DNA of 64,000 bases from Azospirillum brasilense (GTDB lineage: Bacteria; Pseudomonadota; Alphaproteobacteria; Azospirillales; Azospirillaceae): assembly GCF_005222205.1 (NCBI RefSeq), contig NZ_CP032345.1:2729501-2793500 (forward strand), read 5' to 3'. The notes below the pieces were generated by a model, which ran no database searches, had not been told where the DNA came from, and saw only the letters and a list, made by a program, of their open reading frames with translations. Shown piece after piece: positions 12,440-21,606 of the stretch. Position numbers and translations under genes: made by a program. Position 1 is the stretch's first letter, and every line of letters starts with the position of its first letter.

Positions 12440-13230
12440 CGGCAGGCAACGAAGCGGAGGCGGCGCGCTTGCGCCTGCCTCCGGGCTTCCGGGTGATGGC
12501 CTTCGACTCCGTCGGCAGCACGAACGACGAGGCGAAGGCCTTCGCGCGTTCGGGGGCTGCCGAGGGCACCATCGTCTGGGCGAAGCGGCAGGAGTCGGGC
12601 CGCGGCCGCCGCGGCCGGGCCTGGACGTCGCCGGAAGGCAATCTCTACAGTTCGACCATTCTGCGTCCCTCGCGCCCGCCGGCCGAGGCGGCGCAGATTT
12701 CGTTCGTGGCGGCGCTCGCCATCGCCGACACCGCCGCCGCCGTCCTCCCCGATCCCGACGGCGTGCGTTGCAAATGGCCGAACGACGTGCTGGTGCATGG
12801 CCGCAAGCTGTCCGGCATCCTGCTCGAGTCGGAGGCCGCGGCCGGGGGAGGGATCTCCTGGCTGGTCCTCGGCGTCGGCATCAACCTGCGGCATTTTCCC
12901 GAGGGCACGGATTACGCGGCGACCTCGCTGGCGGCGGAAGGTGCGCCGGCGCTCCAGCCCGCGGCTCTGCTGGAAATCTATGCGGAGCAGTTGGCGCGCT
13001 GGTATGGGCTGTGGACGGAGCATGGCTTCGGCCCGGTGCGCGCCGCTTGGTTGAAGCGGGCGCGGGGTCTGGGCGAGCCCATTGTCGTCCGTCTGCCGGA
13101 CCGCACGCTGACCGGCACCTTCGCCGATCTGGACAGCGACGGCGTTCTGTTGCTTGATCGGGATGACGGGGCGGGGCGCCAGCGCATCGCCGCCGGAGAC
13201 GTGTTTTTCCCACCCGCGGTGGAGACCTGA
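12436..13230 (+). CDS. birA: Biotin--[acetyl-CoA-carboxylase] ligase
   Basis: This enzyme activates biotin with ATP and attaches it to the carrier lysine of biotin-dependent carboxylases. The catalytic core is present: [14 protein letters not shown], the biotin/AMP-binding loop [17 protein letters not shown] (about residues 55-71), [19 protein letters not shown], and VLGVGINL. The C-terminal SH3-like domain follows from about residue 215. There is no N-terminal winged-helix domain, so by family knowledge it is a monofunctional ligase and not a biotin-operon repressor. The ATG overlaps the nuoN stop, and coaX starts 3 bases after its stop. Confidence 0.95.
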   Translation: MTAGNEAEAARLRLPPGFRVMAFDSVGSTNDEAKAFARSGAAEGTIVWAKRQESGRGRRGRAWTSPEGNLYSSTILRPSRPPAEAAQISFVAALAIADTAAAVLPDPDGVRCKWPNDVLVHGRKLSGILLESEAAAGGGISWLVLGVGINLRHFPEGTDYAATSLAAEGAPALQPAALLEIYAEQLARWYGLWTEHGFGPVRAAWLKRARGLGEPIVVRLPDRTLTGTFADLDSDGVLLLDRDDGAGRQRIAAGDVFFPPAVET

Positions 13231-13233
13231 GAG

Positions 13234-14007
13234 ATGCTGCTCGCCATCGACGCCGGAAACACCAACGTGGTGTTCGCGATCTATGAGGGCGACCAACAGC
13301 GCGGCCTGTGGCGCACGGCGACCGACAAGAAGCGCACCGCCGACGAATACATGGTGTGGGTGACCCACCTGATGGCGCTGAAGGGGCTGGGCCCGGCGGA
13401 CATCGACAGCGCCATCATCGCCAGCGTGGTGCCCGGCGCCACCTTCAACCTGAAGCGCCTGTGCAAGGATCATTTCGGCTGCGAGCCGCTGGTGGTCGGC
13501 CAGCCCGGGGTCGATCTCGGCACCCGCGCGCTGGTGGACCGGCCCGACGAGGTCGGCGCCGACCGGCTGGTCAACACGGTGGCGGCGGCCGCCACCTACA
13601 AGACGCCGCTGATCGTCATCGACTTCGGCACGGCGACGACCTTCGACGTGGTCGACCGCGACGGCAACTACCGCGGCGGCGTCATCGCGCCGGGCCTGAA
13701 CCTGTCGCTGGAGGCGCTGCAGATGGCGGCGAGCAAGCTGCCCCGCGTCGAGATCCAGCAACCGGGCCACGTCATCGGCACAAACACCGTCGAATGCATG
13801 CAGTCCGGCGTCTTCTGGGGCTATGTCGGCCTGATCGAAGGGCTGGTCAACCGCATCCGGGCGGAGTACGGCGAGCCGATGACGGTCGTCGCGACCGGAG
13901 GGCTGGGTGTGCTTTTCGCCAAGGCAACCCATGTAATCGAACACACCGACGGCGAACTCACGCTGCGCGGCCTCCTCCTGATCCACAAGCGCAACACGGC
14001 CCAATGA
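13234..14007 (+). CDS. coaX: Type III pantothenate kinase
   Basis: This enzyme catalyses the first step of coenzyme A synthesis, ATP-dependent phosphorylation of pantothenate. It has the ASKHA-fold signatures: the N-terminal phosphate-binding DAGNTNVVFAIYEG (residues 6-19), PGVDLGTRALVDRPDEVGADRL (substrate-binding and catalytic Asp region) and DFGTATTFDVVDRDGNYRGGVIAPG. The length of 257 residues is typical of CoaX; it is unrelated to CoaA. It is coupled on both sides, 3 bases after birA and with its stop overlapping the rnj ATG (ATGA). Confidence 0.96.
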   Translation: MLLAIDAGNTNVVFAIYEGDQQRGLWRTATDKKRTADEYMVWVTHLMALKGLGPADIDSAIIASVVPGATFNLKRLCKDHFGCEPLVVGQPGVDLGTRALVDRPDEVGADRLVNTVAAAATYKTPLIVIDFGTATTFDVVDRDGNYRGGVIAPGLNLSLEALQMAASKLPRVEIQQPGHVIGTNTVECMQSGVFWGYVGLIEGLVNRIRAEYGEPMTVVATGGLGVLFAKATHVIEHTDGELTLRGLLLIHKRNTAQ

Positions 14008-15722
14008 CCCATCCCGACTCCGCTCCCTCCGTCCACCCGGTCGAGGGAGACGGCGACCTGTTCGCTCCCGAGGACGACGCGCTCTACTTCCTGCCGCTGG
14101 GCGGTTCGGGCGAGATCGGCATGAACCTCAACCTCTACGGCCATCGCGGCAAGTGGTTGATGGTGGATCTCGGCATCTCCTTCGCGGACGACACGATGCC
14201 GGGGCTGGACGTCATCATGCCGGACCCCGCCTTCATCGCGGAGCGTCGGCACGACCTTGTGGGCATCGTGGTGACGCACGCGCACGAGGATCACCTGGGG
14301 GCCATCCAGTATCTGTGGCCGCAACTCCGCGTGCCCGTCTACTGCACGCCTTTCACCGCCGCCGTCCTGCGCGCCAAGCTGCACGAGCGCGGGCTGGCCG
14401 GGGTGGTGCCGGTGCACGAGGTGGCGCTGGGCAGCACCATCGAGGTCGGCCCCTTCTCCGTCGAGTATGTGACGGTCACCCATTCCATTCCCGAGCCGAA
14501 CGCCCTGGCGATCCGCACCGCCGCCGGCACTGTGCTGCACACCGGCGACTGGAAGCTCGATCCCGAACCGCTGGTGGGGGAGGCGGCCGACGAGGAGCGG
14601 CTGCGCGCCATCGGCGACGAGGGCGTGCTGGCACTGATCGGGGACAGCACGAACGCTCTGGTGCCAGGCAGTTCCGGGTCGGAAGGGAGCGTGCGCAAGA
14701 CGCTGACTGAGCTGATCGGGCAGTTTCCCGATGTGCGCGTCGCGGTGAGCTGCTTCGCCACCAACGTCGCGCGGCTGGAGAGCATCGCCCACGCCGCGGC
14801 GGCGCACGGGCGCCACGTCGCTCTGGTCGGGCGGTCGATGTGGCGGATCAACGAGGCCGCGCGCTCCAACGGCTACCTCGCCGACCTGCCGGCCTTTCTG
14901 ACCGAGCATGACGCCAACTACGTGCCGCGCGACAAGCTGGTGCTGGTGTGCACCGGCAGCCAGGGGGAGCCGCGCTCCGCGCTCGCCCGCATCGCGTCGG
15001 ACGACCATCCCCAGGTGTCGCTGCAGCGCGGCGATGTGGTGGTCTTCTCCTCCCGCGAGATCCCAGGCAACGAGCGGGCCATCGGCCGCATGCAGAACCT
15101 GCTGGTCAGTCAGGGCATCCGCATCGTCACCGCCGACGAGGCGCCGGTCCACGTCTCCGGCCACCCGGCGCAGGATGAGCTGGTCCGCATGTACCAGTGG
15201 GTGCGCCCGCGCATCGCCATGCCGGTCCACGGCGAGCAGCGCCACCAGCTGGAGCACGCCAAGCTGGCCCGCGCCTGCCAAGTGCCCGAGGCGCTGGTCC
15301 CCTGCAACGGCGACCTGATCCGGCTGGCGCCCGACGCGCCGCCGCGGGTGGTGGCCCAGGTCCGGGCGGGCCGCATGGCGCTGGACGGAAAGCGGCTGAT
15401 CCCGCTCGACACCGGGCTGATGCGGGCGCGCCACCGGATGGTCCACAATGGCGCCGCCGTGGTCACGCTGGTGATGAACGGGAAGGGCGAGCTGGTGACC
15501 GCGCCACAGATCGCGGTGATGGGGCTGCTCGACGACTCGGCTGACCGCGACATGCTGCTCGACGTGGTGGACGCGGTGCGCGAGGCCGTCGCCGAGATGC
15601 CGAAATCGGCCCGCGCCGACGACGAGCAGGTGCGCGCCGCCGCCCGCATCGCCGTCCGCCGCTGCTTCAACGCGACGCACGGCAAGAAGCCGGTGACGGA
15701 CGTTCATCTGGTCCGTGTATAA
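14004..15722 (+). CDS. rnj: Ribonuclease J
   Basis: This is a metallo-beta-lactamase/beta-CASP ribonuclease with 5'-3' exo- and endonuclease activity in characterised homologues, acting in RNA maturation and decay. The 572 residues contain the zinc motif HAHEDH (residues 92-97), the upstream LGGSGEIGMNL stretch, the HTGDWKLD motif and the beta-CASP region with GSQGEPRSALARIA and VHVSGHPAQDE. I chose the ATG at 14004, overlapping the coaX stop, because the family N-terminus begins shortly before LPLGGSGEIG; an upstream extension would only be a shadow of coaX. The partnership with the RNase E degradosome is not addressed by this window. Confidence 0.95.
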   Translation: MTHPDSAPSVHPVEGDGDLFAPEDDALYFLPLGGSGEIGMNLNLYGHRGKWLMVDLGISFADDTMPGLDVIMPDPAFIAERRHDLVGIVVTHAHEDHLGAIQYLWPQLRVPVYCTPFTAAVLRAKLHERGLAGVVPVHEVALGSTIEVGPFSVEYVTVTHSIPEPNALAIRTAAGTVLHTGDWKLDPEPLVGEAADEERLRAIGDEGVLALIGDSTNALVPGSSGSEGSVRKTLTELIGQFPDVRVAVSCFATNVARLESIAHAAAAHGRHVALVGRSMWRINEAARSNGYLADLPAFLTEHDANYVPRDKLVLVCTGSQGEPRSALARIASDDHPQVSLQRGDVVVFSSREIPGNERAIGRMQNLLVSQGIRIVTADEAPVHVSGHPAQDELVRMYQWVRPRIAMPVHGEQRHQLEHAKLARACQVPEALVPCNGDLIRLAPDAPPRVVAQVRAGRMALDGKRLIPLDTGLMRARHRMVHNGAAVVTLVMNGKGELVTAPQIAVMGLLDDSADRDMLLDVVDAVREAVAEMPKSARADDEQVRAAARIAVRRCFNATHGKKPVTDVHLVRV

Positions 15723-15755
15723 GCGAATCCGACTTTACGCCTTTCGGGAGGACCC

Positions 15756-16160
15756 ATGATCGGGAAGCTGAACCACGTCGCCATCGTGGTGCCGGATCTG
15801 ACGGCGGCGACGGCGCTCTACCGCGACACGCTGGGCGCGGCGGTGTCCCAACCGATGGACCTGCCGCCGCACGGCGTCACCGTCGTCTTCGTCACGCTGC
15901 CCAACACGAAGATCGAGTTGCTCCACCCCTTCGGCGAAAAGTCGCCGATCGCCGGCTTCCTGGAAAAGAACCCGTCGGGCGGCATCCACCACATCTGCTA
16001 CGAGGTGGACGACATCCTGGCCGCCCGCGACCGGATGAAGGCGCAGGGCGCCCGCGTTCTGGGCGACGGCGAGCCGAAGATCGGCGCCCACGACAAGCCG
16101 GTTCTGTTCCTGCATCCCAAGGACTTCTGCGGAACCTTGGTCGAGCTGGAGCAGGCCTGA
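15756..16160 (+). CDS. mce: Methylmalonyl-CoA epimerase
   Basis: This is a vicinal-oxygen-chelate metalloenzyme that interconverts (2R)- and (2S)-methylmalonyl-CoA in propionyl-CoA catabolism. The 134 residues form two beta-alpha-beta-beta-beta modules. The typical start is LNHVAIVVPDL (metal-ligand His), followed by GVTVVFVTLPNTKIELLHP, GGIHHICYEVDDI (second His pair), and a C-terminal CGTLVELEQ with the last acidic ligand. A clear GGGAGGA ribosome-binding site precedes the ATG. It stands between rnj and a DUF1467 gene, a common order in the group. Confidence 0.94.
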   Translation: MIGKLNHVAIVVPDLTAATALYRDTLGAAVSQPMDLPPHGVTVVFVTLPNTKIELLHPFGEKSPIAGFLEKNPSGGIHHICYEVDDILAARDRMKAQGARVLGDGEPKIGAHDKPVLFLHPKDFCGTLVELEQA

Positions 16161-16177
16161 GACGGAGGGAGGCTGCG

Positions 16178-16426
16178 ATGGGCTGGGTGACGGGCATCAG
16201 CGTCTATGTGGTCGTCTGGTGGGTGGTGCTGTTCGCGGTGCTGCCCTGGGGCGTGCGCACCCCGGCCCAGCCCGAGCCGGGCATGGCGAGCAGCGCCCCG
16301 GAACGCCCGCGCATCCTCCTGAAATTCGCCGCCACGACCCTGGTCGCGGCGGTGGTGTGGCTGGTCATCTTCGGCATCGTGCAGTCGGACCTGATTTCCT
16401 TCCGCGAGATGGCCAAGCCGCACTGA
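16178..16426 (+). CDS. DUF1467 family small membrane protein
   Basis: This is an 82-residue protein with two hydrophobic segments (about residues 4-24 and 47-69) separated by a Pro-rich loop, WGVRTPAQPEPG. The WWVVLFAVLPWGVRT pattern is the hallmark of the DUF1467 family, found next to mce and proS in many alphaproteobacteria. The function is unknown. It follows mce by 17 bases with a GGAGG site and is probably in the same transcript. Confidence 0.88.
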   Translation: MGWVTGISVYVVVWWVVLFAVLPWGVRTPAQPEPGMASSAPERPRILLKFAATTLVAAVVWLVIFGIVQSDLISFREMAKPH

Positions 16427-16451
16427 TCCCCCTCCTGGATGGAGCCTTCGC

Positions 16452-17051
16452 GTGAGCCTGACCTATTGCGACGCGGCACCCGGCCACGCGCATCACGGCC
16501 CCTACCATGACACCGAGTACGGATTCCCCAGCGCCGACGACCGGGTGTTGTTCGAGCGGCTGATTCTGGAAATCAATCAGGCGGGCCTGTCCTGGTTGAC
16601 CATTCTGAAGAAGCGCGAGGCCTTTCGCGCCGCTTTCGACGGTTTCGACATCGACCGCGTCGCCGCCTACGGCGAGGCGGAGCGGGAACGGCTCCTCGCC
16701 GATCCGGGGATCATCCGCAACCGGCTGAAGATCGACGCCGCCATCGAGAACGCCCGGCGGATCGTGGCCTTGCGAGTCTCGCACGGGTCCTTCGACGGCT
16801 GGCTGCGCGCCCATCACCCCCTGGGCAAGGCGGATTGGGTCCGGCTGTTCAAGCGCAGCTTCCGCTTCACCGGCGGCGAAATCACCGGCGAATTCCTGAT
16901 GAGTCTCGGCTACCTGCCGGGCGCGCATCAGCCCCATTGCCCGGTCTGGTCCCAAATCGCCACGCTCGATCCGCCTTGGATGGCCGCCGTTCGGCAGGGG
17001 TTCACAGGATACGACGCTCAAAGAACGGGCGTAACGCAGCCCACGACGTAA
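16452..17051 (+). CDS. tag: DNA-3-methyladenine glycosylase I
   Basis: This is a base-excision enzyme that removes 3-methyladenine from alkylated DNA. The 199 residues match the HhH-superfamily Tag family: YHDTEYGFPSADDRVLFERLILEINQAGLSWLTILKKREAFR near the N-terminus with the catalytic-pocket Glu and Trp residues, then NRLKIDAAIENARRIV and SLGYLPGAHQPHCPV. The last includes Cys and His residues that, with the N-terminal Cys and His, form the family zinc site. It starts 25 bases after the DUF1467 gene and is the last gene before a 414-base non-coding stretch. Confidence 0.93.
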   Translation: MSLTYCDAAPGHAHHGPYHDTEYGFPSADDRVLFERLILEINQAGLSWLTILKKREAFRAAFDGFDIDRVAAYGEAERERLLADPGIIRNRLKIDAAIENARRIVALRVSHGSFDGWLRAHHPLGKADWVRLFKRSFRFTGGEITGEFLMSLGYLPGAHQPHCPVWSQIATLDPPWMAAVRQGFTGYDAQRTGVTQPTT

Positions 17052-17163
17052 TCAACCGCCCATGTCTTGGGCGAAATCCGCGAATTCTTCGCCGACGACT
17101 TGGAATGGTCAAAAATCAGTCTTGTCATCAGGTGGGGTCGGGTTCAATGTACTTGGTGTGACG

Positions 17164-17184
17164 AGAGGGGTTCTTCCCTCTTTT
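17164..17184 (+). terminator. intrinsic terminator candidate after tag
   Basis: The six-base arms AGAGGG (17164-17169) and CCCTCT (17176-17181) enclose a GTTCTT loop and run into TTTT. It lies 113 bases after the tag stop and is a plausible end for the nuo-birA-coaX-rnj-mce-tag transcripts. Confidence 0.55.
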
Positions 17185-17218
17185 CCGACGCCTGGTGGCG
17201 ATTCCTCCCTAAACCTCG

Positions 17219-17251
17219 GGCCGCGCCGCGATCGCCGCGCGGTCCTTTTTT
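17219..17251 (+). terminator. second intrinsic terminator candidate
   Basis: A GC-rich stem pairs GGCCGCGC (17219-17226) with GCGCGGTCC (17237-17245), leaving one bulged T, and is followed by six T residues. It is stronger than the hairpin 50 bases upstream. Two consecutive terminators may reflect two different upstream transcripts. Confidence 0.6.
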
Positions 17252-17465
17252 CGTCCGGGGCCGCTCACGATGCCCGCGCCGGCGTTCGTCCGTAGGCAGA
17301 CGGAACGTTGTGCTTCGGTACAGAATGAATTAACCCTTTGCGGGTATAGCTCATCCAACTGTGCAGGAGGCGGGCGAGCGTCCGTTCCGGCTTTGGATTC
17401 ACATGCGGCGGCGTTCGCAGCCGGAATTTGCGGCCGTCAGCGGGGAGAACGATGCCGAGGCGCCG

Positions 17466-18350
17466 ATGACCGCGGGTGATAACGAGAAGTTCGAGCAGTT
17501 CGCGGCCATTCTGACCACCGAGCTGCTTGACCGCACCCGCAAAAGTCTTGAATTGCTGACCCCCGAAGAGCAGCCGGCGGCCAAGCTCCCCTTTGCCCTG
17601 ACCCCGTCCTTTCAAGAAATCTACGCCGAGCTGGTGCGCGTCGGGATCTTCCCGGTCCTGCTCAGCCGCCGTCCTGTGCGGGCCATCGTCGGCGACGTGG
17701 ATTGGCCGCGGGACGGGCGCGACTATCTGCTCACTGTGCTCGACGACCGCTCCAACGCCGTCTTCACCGCCTGGGACTACGCCTGGGACGCGTTGTGGGA
17801 CGAGCGGAAGGTGGGGGCCGACAGCGGCTCGTCGGCGCCGGCCAAGAAGAAGGGATTCTTCGCCTCGCTGTTCGGTCGCAAGGCGGACAAGCCGGAACGG
17901 AAGGCCAGCGAGCAGGGCGCGGAGGGCGATGTCATGGCCGGCCTTTACACCATGCTGAACGAGCAGGCCGAGCGTCGCGGCTACCTGCCGCTGTTCCACG
18001 ACGACATCAAGGTGTTGAAGGGGCTGATCCGCGTCAAGCCGGCGCGCATCTTCCAGGCTTGGAAGGAGATCAACCAGTACCATCACCAGGAATTCTATCT
18101 GTCGGGCCAGGACCAAGCCAAGCCGGGGGTGACCTCGGACTGCCTGCAGAAATGGCATTACAACCTGCCGGACCGGATCGGCGAGTTCCTGGTGCTGAAG
18201 GCGGCCGTCGACATGGAATTCGTGAACAAGCCCTTCCTCGGCAAGTACATCCGCCAGTCGGCCCGCACCCAGGAGGAGGCCGAGAAGGGCATGCCCTATC
18301 TCGCCACCTACTGGAAGTCCATGAAGCAATCCGCCGCCGCCCAAGGCTGA
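17466..18350 (+). CDS. uncharacterised cytoplasmic protein
   Basis: I do not recognise this 294-residue protein. It has no signal peptide and no membrane helix. The N-terminal part (about 1-110) and C-terminal part (about 155-285) look globular. They are joined by a low-complexity basic linker with KKKGFFASLFGRK followed by Lys/Glu-rich sequence, which could be a membrane- or partner-binding amphipathic segment. The C-terminal half is rich in aromatics (KEINQYHHQEFYL, LQKWHYNLPDRIGEFL). I chose the ATG at 17466 because GAGG lies 5 bases upstream; in-frame GTG 17361 and ATG 17403 lack such a site. A secreted-protein gene begins 8 bases downstream. Confidence 0.8.
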   Translation: MTAGDNEKFEQFAAILTTELLDRTRKSLELLTPEEQPAAKLPFALTPSFQEIYAELVRVGIFPVLLSRRPVRAIVGDVDWPRDGRDYLLTVLDDRSNAVFTAWDYAWDALWDERKVGADSGSSAPAKKKGFFASLFGRKADKPERKASEQGAEGDVMAGLYTMLNEQAERRGYLPLFHDDIKVLKGLIRVKPARIFQAWKEINQYHHQEFYLSGQDQAKPGVTSDCLQKWHYNLPDRIGEFLVLKAAVDMEFVNKPFLGKYIRQSARTQEEAEKGMPYLATYWKSMKQSAAAQG

Positions 18351-18358
18351 GGTCCGCC

Positions 18359-18757
18359 ATGATCCGCCGTTCCGCCTTGTCCCTCGCCGCTCTGCTGGCG
18401 CTGTCCGGTGAGGCGGCGGCGCAGCCGGTCGACCTGTCCGCCTGCCAGTTCCTGACCGCCCACCGGCCGGCGGCCGGGGTGGAGTACACCCCGGGCGTGG
18501 ACGTGACCGGCAAGGCGGTGGCCCCCGCCGATCTGCCGGGCTCCGCCGGCGCCGCGCCGCCGCTGGAGCGCTTCGACATCCCTGTGACCGTGGATTTCGC
18601 CCGCCGCATGGGCTTCCCGGTGCCGCAGGGAGCGGCGGCGCCGGGCGTCGAGGTCGGCTATCTGACCTGGTACGCCAACCGGCTCTACTTCAACGGCCAG
18701 CCGATCGGCGCGCCGAGCGAGGCCGAGGTCTACGCCTATTGCCGCACCGTCCGATAG
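18359..18757 (+). CDS. small secreted protein of unknown function
   Basis: This 132-residue protein starts with a clear signal peptide: positive MIRRS, hydrophobic core ALSLAALLALSG, and a likely cleavage after EAAA near residue 21. The mature part has only two cysteines, one near the start (SACQF) and one near the end (AYCRT), which could form a disulfide in the periplasm. It also holds a hydrophobic/aromatic C-terminal segment VGYLTWYANRLYFNG. No family recognised. It follows the preceding unknown gene by 8 bases, so the two are probably co-transcribed. Confidence 0.78.
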   Translation: MIRRSALSLAALLALSGEAAAQPVDLSACQFLTAHRPAAGVEYTPGVDVTGKAVAPADLPGSAGAAPPLERFDIPVTVDFARRMGFPVPQGAAAPGVEVGYLTWYANRLYFNGQPIGAPSEAEVYAYCRTVR

Positions 18758-18881
18758 GGCGGTCCGCCCGTCGATGCACGCCGTGACGATGGACAAGCGC
18801 GCGGTGGCTTCCTAAAGTCCCTGTCCCTGTTGCGGCCCGGCGCACCGCCGGACGAATCCCCTCGAAACCGAGAGCAGAGCC

Positions 18882-20195
18882 ATGCGGCTGTCCACCTTCT
18901 TCCTGCCGACCCTCAAGGAGACCCCGACCGAGGCGCAGATCGTCTCGCACCGCCTGATGCTGCGGGCCGGGATGATCCGCCAGACCAGCGCCGGCATCTA
19001 CGCCTGGCTGCCGCTGGGCCACCGGGTCCTGAAGAAGATCGAGCAGATCGTCCGCGAGGAGCAGGACGCCGCCGGCGCCCAGGAGCTGCTGATGCCGACC
19101 ATCCAGTCGGCGGAGCTGTGGAAGGAAAGCGGTCGCTACGACGACTACGGCAAGGAGATGCTGCGCATCACCGACCGTCACGACCGCGAGATGCTGTTCG
19201 GTCCCACGAACGAGGAGATGATCACCGACATCTTCCGCGCCTTCGTGAAGAGCTACCGCCAGCTTCCGCTGAACCTCTACCACATCCAGTGGAAGTTCCG
19301 GGACGAGATCCGTCCGCGCTTCGGCGTGATGCGCGGGCGCGAGTTCCTGATGAAGGACGCCTACAGCTTCGACATCGACGCGGCCAGCGCCCGGCGCTCC
19401 TACCAGAAGATGTTCCTGGCCTATCTGCGCACCTTCGCCCGCATGGGGCTCAAGGCGATCCCGATGCGCGCCGACACCGGCCCCATCGGCGGCGACCTCA
19501 GCCACGAGTTCATCATCCTGGCCGAGACCGGCGAGAGCGGCGTCTTCTGCCACAAGGATTGGCTGACCCTGGACGTGCTGCAGAACGCCCCGGGCTTCGA
19601 CGAGGACCTGCAGCCCTTCTTCGACACCTACACCTCGATCTACGCGGCGACCGACGAAAAGCACGAGCCCGGCAACTGCCCGGTCGCGGAGTCGGATCTG
19701 GTGTCGGCCCGCGGCATCGAGGTCGGCCACATCTTCAACTTCGGCACCAAATACTCCAAGCCGATGAACGCCGTCGTCGCCGGTCCGGGCGGCGAGCCGG
19801 TCCCGGTGGAGATGGGTTCCTACGGCATCGGCGTGTCGCGCCTGATGGGCGCCATCATCGAGGCCAGCCACGACGACAACGGCATCATCTGGCCGGACGC
19901 CGTGGCGCCCTTCAACGTCGGGCTCGTCAACCTGAAGGTCGGCGACGCCGAGACCGACCGCGTCTGCCAGGAACTGTACTACAAGCTCCGCGCCAACGGG
20001 CTGGACGTGCTGTACGACGACCGCGACGAGCGTCCGGGCGTGAAGTTCGCTGACATGGACCTGATCGGCCTGCCGTGGCAGCTCGTCGTCGGACCGCGCG
20101 GCCTGAAGAACGGCGTGGTCGAGCTGAAGCGCCGCGCCACCGGCGAGAAGCAGGAGCTGTCGGTGGACAGCGCTCTGGAGAAGCTCTCGGCGTAA
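18882..20195 (+). CDS. proS: Prolyl-tRNA synthetase, short form
   Basis: This is a class II aminoacyl-tRNA synthetase that charges tRNA-Pro. The three class II motifs are visible: [17 protein letters not shown] (motif 1), [26 protein letters not shown] (motif 2), and [16 protein letters not shown] (motif 3). [11 protein letters not shown] gives the proline-pocket TNEE signature. At 437 residues it lacks the roughly 180-residue INS editing domain between motifs 2 and 3 of the E. coli-type enzyme; the short form is normal in alphaproteobacteria. The C-terminal anticodon-binding domain starts near residue 345. It precedes lolC, a common alphaproteobacterial order. Confidence 0.97.
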   Translation: MRLSTFFLPTLKETPTEAQIVSHRLMLRAGMIRQTSAGIYAWLPLGHRVLKKIEQIVREEQDAAGAQELLMPTIQSAELWKESGRYDDYGKEMLRITDRHDREMLFGPTNEEMITDIFRAFVKSYRQLPLNLYHIQWKFRDEIRPRFGVMRGREFLMKDAYSFDIDAASARRSYQKMFLAYLRTFARMGLKAIPMRADTGPIGGDLSHEFIILAETGESGVFCHKDWLTLDVLQNAPGFDEDLQPFFDTYTSIYAATDEKHEPGNCPVAESDLVSARGIEVGHIFNFGTKYSKPMNAVVAGPGGEPVPVEMGSYGIGVSRLMGAIIEASHDDNGIIWPDAVAPFNVGLVNLKVGDAETDRVCQELYYKLRANGLDVLYDDRDERPGVKFADMDLIGLPWQLVVGPRGLKNGVVELKRRATGEKQELSVDSALEKLSA

Positions 20196-20279
20196 CACCG
20201 TGGGGCGGGGGAGCGGGCGCCTTGGAAGGTCGCTGGAAGGTCGCCCTTTTCCTGCCACGGTTAAGCACTTATGTTGCGG

Positions 20280-20316
20280 GGCGGCGGACTGGTTGCGGTC
20301 CGCCGCCTTTTGCTTT
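20280..20316 (+). terminator. intrinsic terminator between proS and lolC
   Basis: A perfect 10-base stem pairs GGCGGCGGAC (20280-20289) with GTCCGCCGCC (20298-20307) around TGGTTGCG, followed by TTTTGCTTTT. It lies 84 bases after the proS stop and 43 bases before the lolC ATG, so it should end most proS transcripts. Confidence 0.75.
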
Positions 20317-20358
20317 TGCCGGGCCTTTGTCGCCCGCCCTTCGCTCATCGGGAGCCGC

Positions 20359-21606
20359 ATGATCTTCTCCGCCTTCGAACGCATGGTCGCGATGCGCTAT
20401 CTGCGGGCGCGCCGCCAGGAAGGGTTCATCTCGGTCATCGCGGGATTCTCGCTGCTGGGCATCGCGCTCGGCGTGGCGACGCTGATCATCGTGATGTCGG
20501 TGATGAACGGCTTCCGGGCGGAGCTTCTGGGCCGCGTGCTCGGCTTGAACGGCCACCTCAACGTCTACAGCAGCCGCGGCGGCCCGCTGCCCGATTACGA
20601 CCCGCTGGTGCAGCGCCTCCAGGGCGTGCCCGGCGTCGTCGGCGTGACCCCGACGGTCGAGGGGCAGGCGCTGGTGTCGGTGCGCGGCGTCGCCTCCGGC
20701 GCGGTGGTGCGCGGCGTGCGGCCGGAGGATTTCCGGGTGCGCCCGACGCTGTCGCGCAACATCGTGCGCGGCACGGCGGAGGCCTTCGGCGAGGACAACA
20801 TCGCCATCGGCATCCGCATGGCGCAGCGGCTGGGTCTGGCGGTCGGCGACCAGCTCACCCTGATCGCGCCGCAGGGCAACGTCACCGCCTTCGGCACCGT
20901 GCCGCGGATGCGCAGCTTCACCATCGGCGCCGTGTTCGACGTCGGCATGTTCGAGTACGACAACAGCTTCATCTTCCTGCCCCTGCCGGAGGCGCAGGCC
21001 TTCTTCCGCACGGGCGAGGCGGTGACCTCGCTGGAGGTCTTCGTCAGCGACCCGACCCAGATCCGGGCGGCGCGCGACGCCATCCAGTCGGCGGTGGCCG
21101 GGGTGGGGCGCGTGGTCGACTGGCAGCAGTCGAACGCCAGCTTCTTCACCGCGCTCCAGGTCGAGCGCAACGTGATGTTCCTGATCCTCTCGCTGATCAT
21201 CACGGTGGCCGCCTTCAACATCATCTCCAGCCTGATCATGCTGGTGAAGGACAAGGGGCGGGACATCGCCATCCTGCGCACCATGGGCGCCACCCGCGGC
21301 ATGATCATGCGCATCTTCTTCCTGTCCGGCGCCTCGGTGGGGGTGGCTGGGACGCTGGTGGGGGTGGCGCTGGGCGTGTCCTTCGCGCTGAACATCGAGA
21401 CGATCCGCCAGGGCATCCAGGCGCTGACCGGCACCAACCTGTTCAACGCCGAGATCTATTTCCTGTCGCAACTGCCGGCAAAGATCGACTGGTCGGAGGT
21501 GGTCCAGGTCACCCTGATGGCGCTGGGCCTGTCCTTCGCCGCGACCATCTACCCGTCCTGGCGGGCGGCGCGTCTCGATCCGGTGGAGGCCCTGCGCTAT
21601 GAGTGA
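20359..21606 (+). CDS. lolC: Lipoprotein-releasing ABC transporter permease LolC/LolE
   Basis: This is an inner-membrane permease of the Lol system, which extracts outer-membrane-directed lipoproteins and hands them to LolA. Of 415 residues, the first helix ([30 protein letters not shown]) is followed by a large periplasmic MacB-like domain (about 55-270) and three C-terminal helices of the FtsX domain, with the [14 protein letters not shown] coupling region. I chose the ATG at 20359, since extension upstream would run through the terminator. There is one permease gene here, as in other alphaproteobacteria that appear to use a LolC/E homodimer; that is inference. It overlaps lolD by 8 bases. 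Confidence 0.93.
   Translation: MIFSAFERMVAMRYLRARRQEGFISVIAGFSLLGIALGVATLIIVMSVMNGFRAELLGRVLGLNGHLNVYSSRGGPLPDYDPLVQRLQGVPGVVGVTPTVEGQALVSVRGVASGAVVRGVRPEDFRVRPTLSRNIVRGTAEAFGEDNIAIGIRMAQRLGLAVGDQLTLIAPQGNVTAFGTVPRMRSFTIGAVFDVGMFEYDNSFIFLPLPEAQAFFRTGEAVTSLEVFVSDPTQIRAARDAIQSAVAGVGRVVDWQQSNASFFTALQVERNVMFLILSLIITVAAFNIISSLIMLVKDKGRDIAILRTMGATRGMIMRIFFLSGASVGVAGTLVGVALGVSFALNIETIRQGIQALTGTNLFNAEIYFLSQLPAKIDWSEVVQVTLMALGLSFAATIYPSWRAARLDPVEALRYE

Larger units (their letters stand above)
17052..17465. other. non-coding interval with two terminator-like hairpins
   Basis: No convincing gene is present in these 414 bases between tag and the next unknown gene. I looked for the proline tRNA sometimes seen near this locus in related genomes and did not find a cloverleaf. 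The interval holds two hairpins followed by T tracts (17164-17184 and 17219-17251), which could end the tag transcript and possibly a short independent RNA. The stretch at 17300-17350 is locally AT-richer and may hold the promoter of the next gene, but I cannot define clear -35 and -10 boxes. Confidence 0.5.

Noticed and set aside
17320-17360. Possible tRNA before the unknown gene, suggested by TATAGCTCA
   Set aside because: The sequence resembles a D-arm only in part; no acceptor stem, anticodon arm or T-arm can be drawn.
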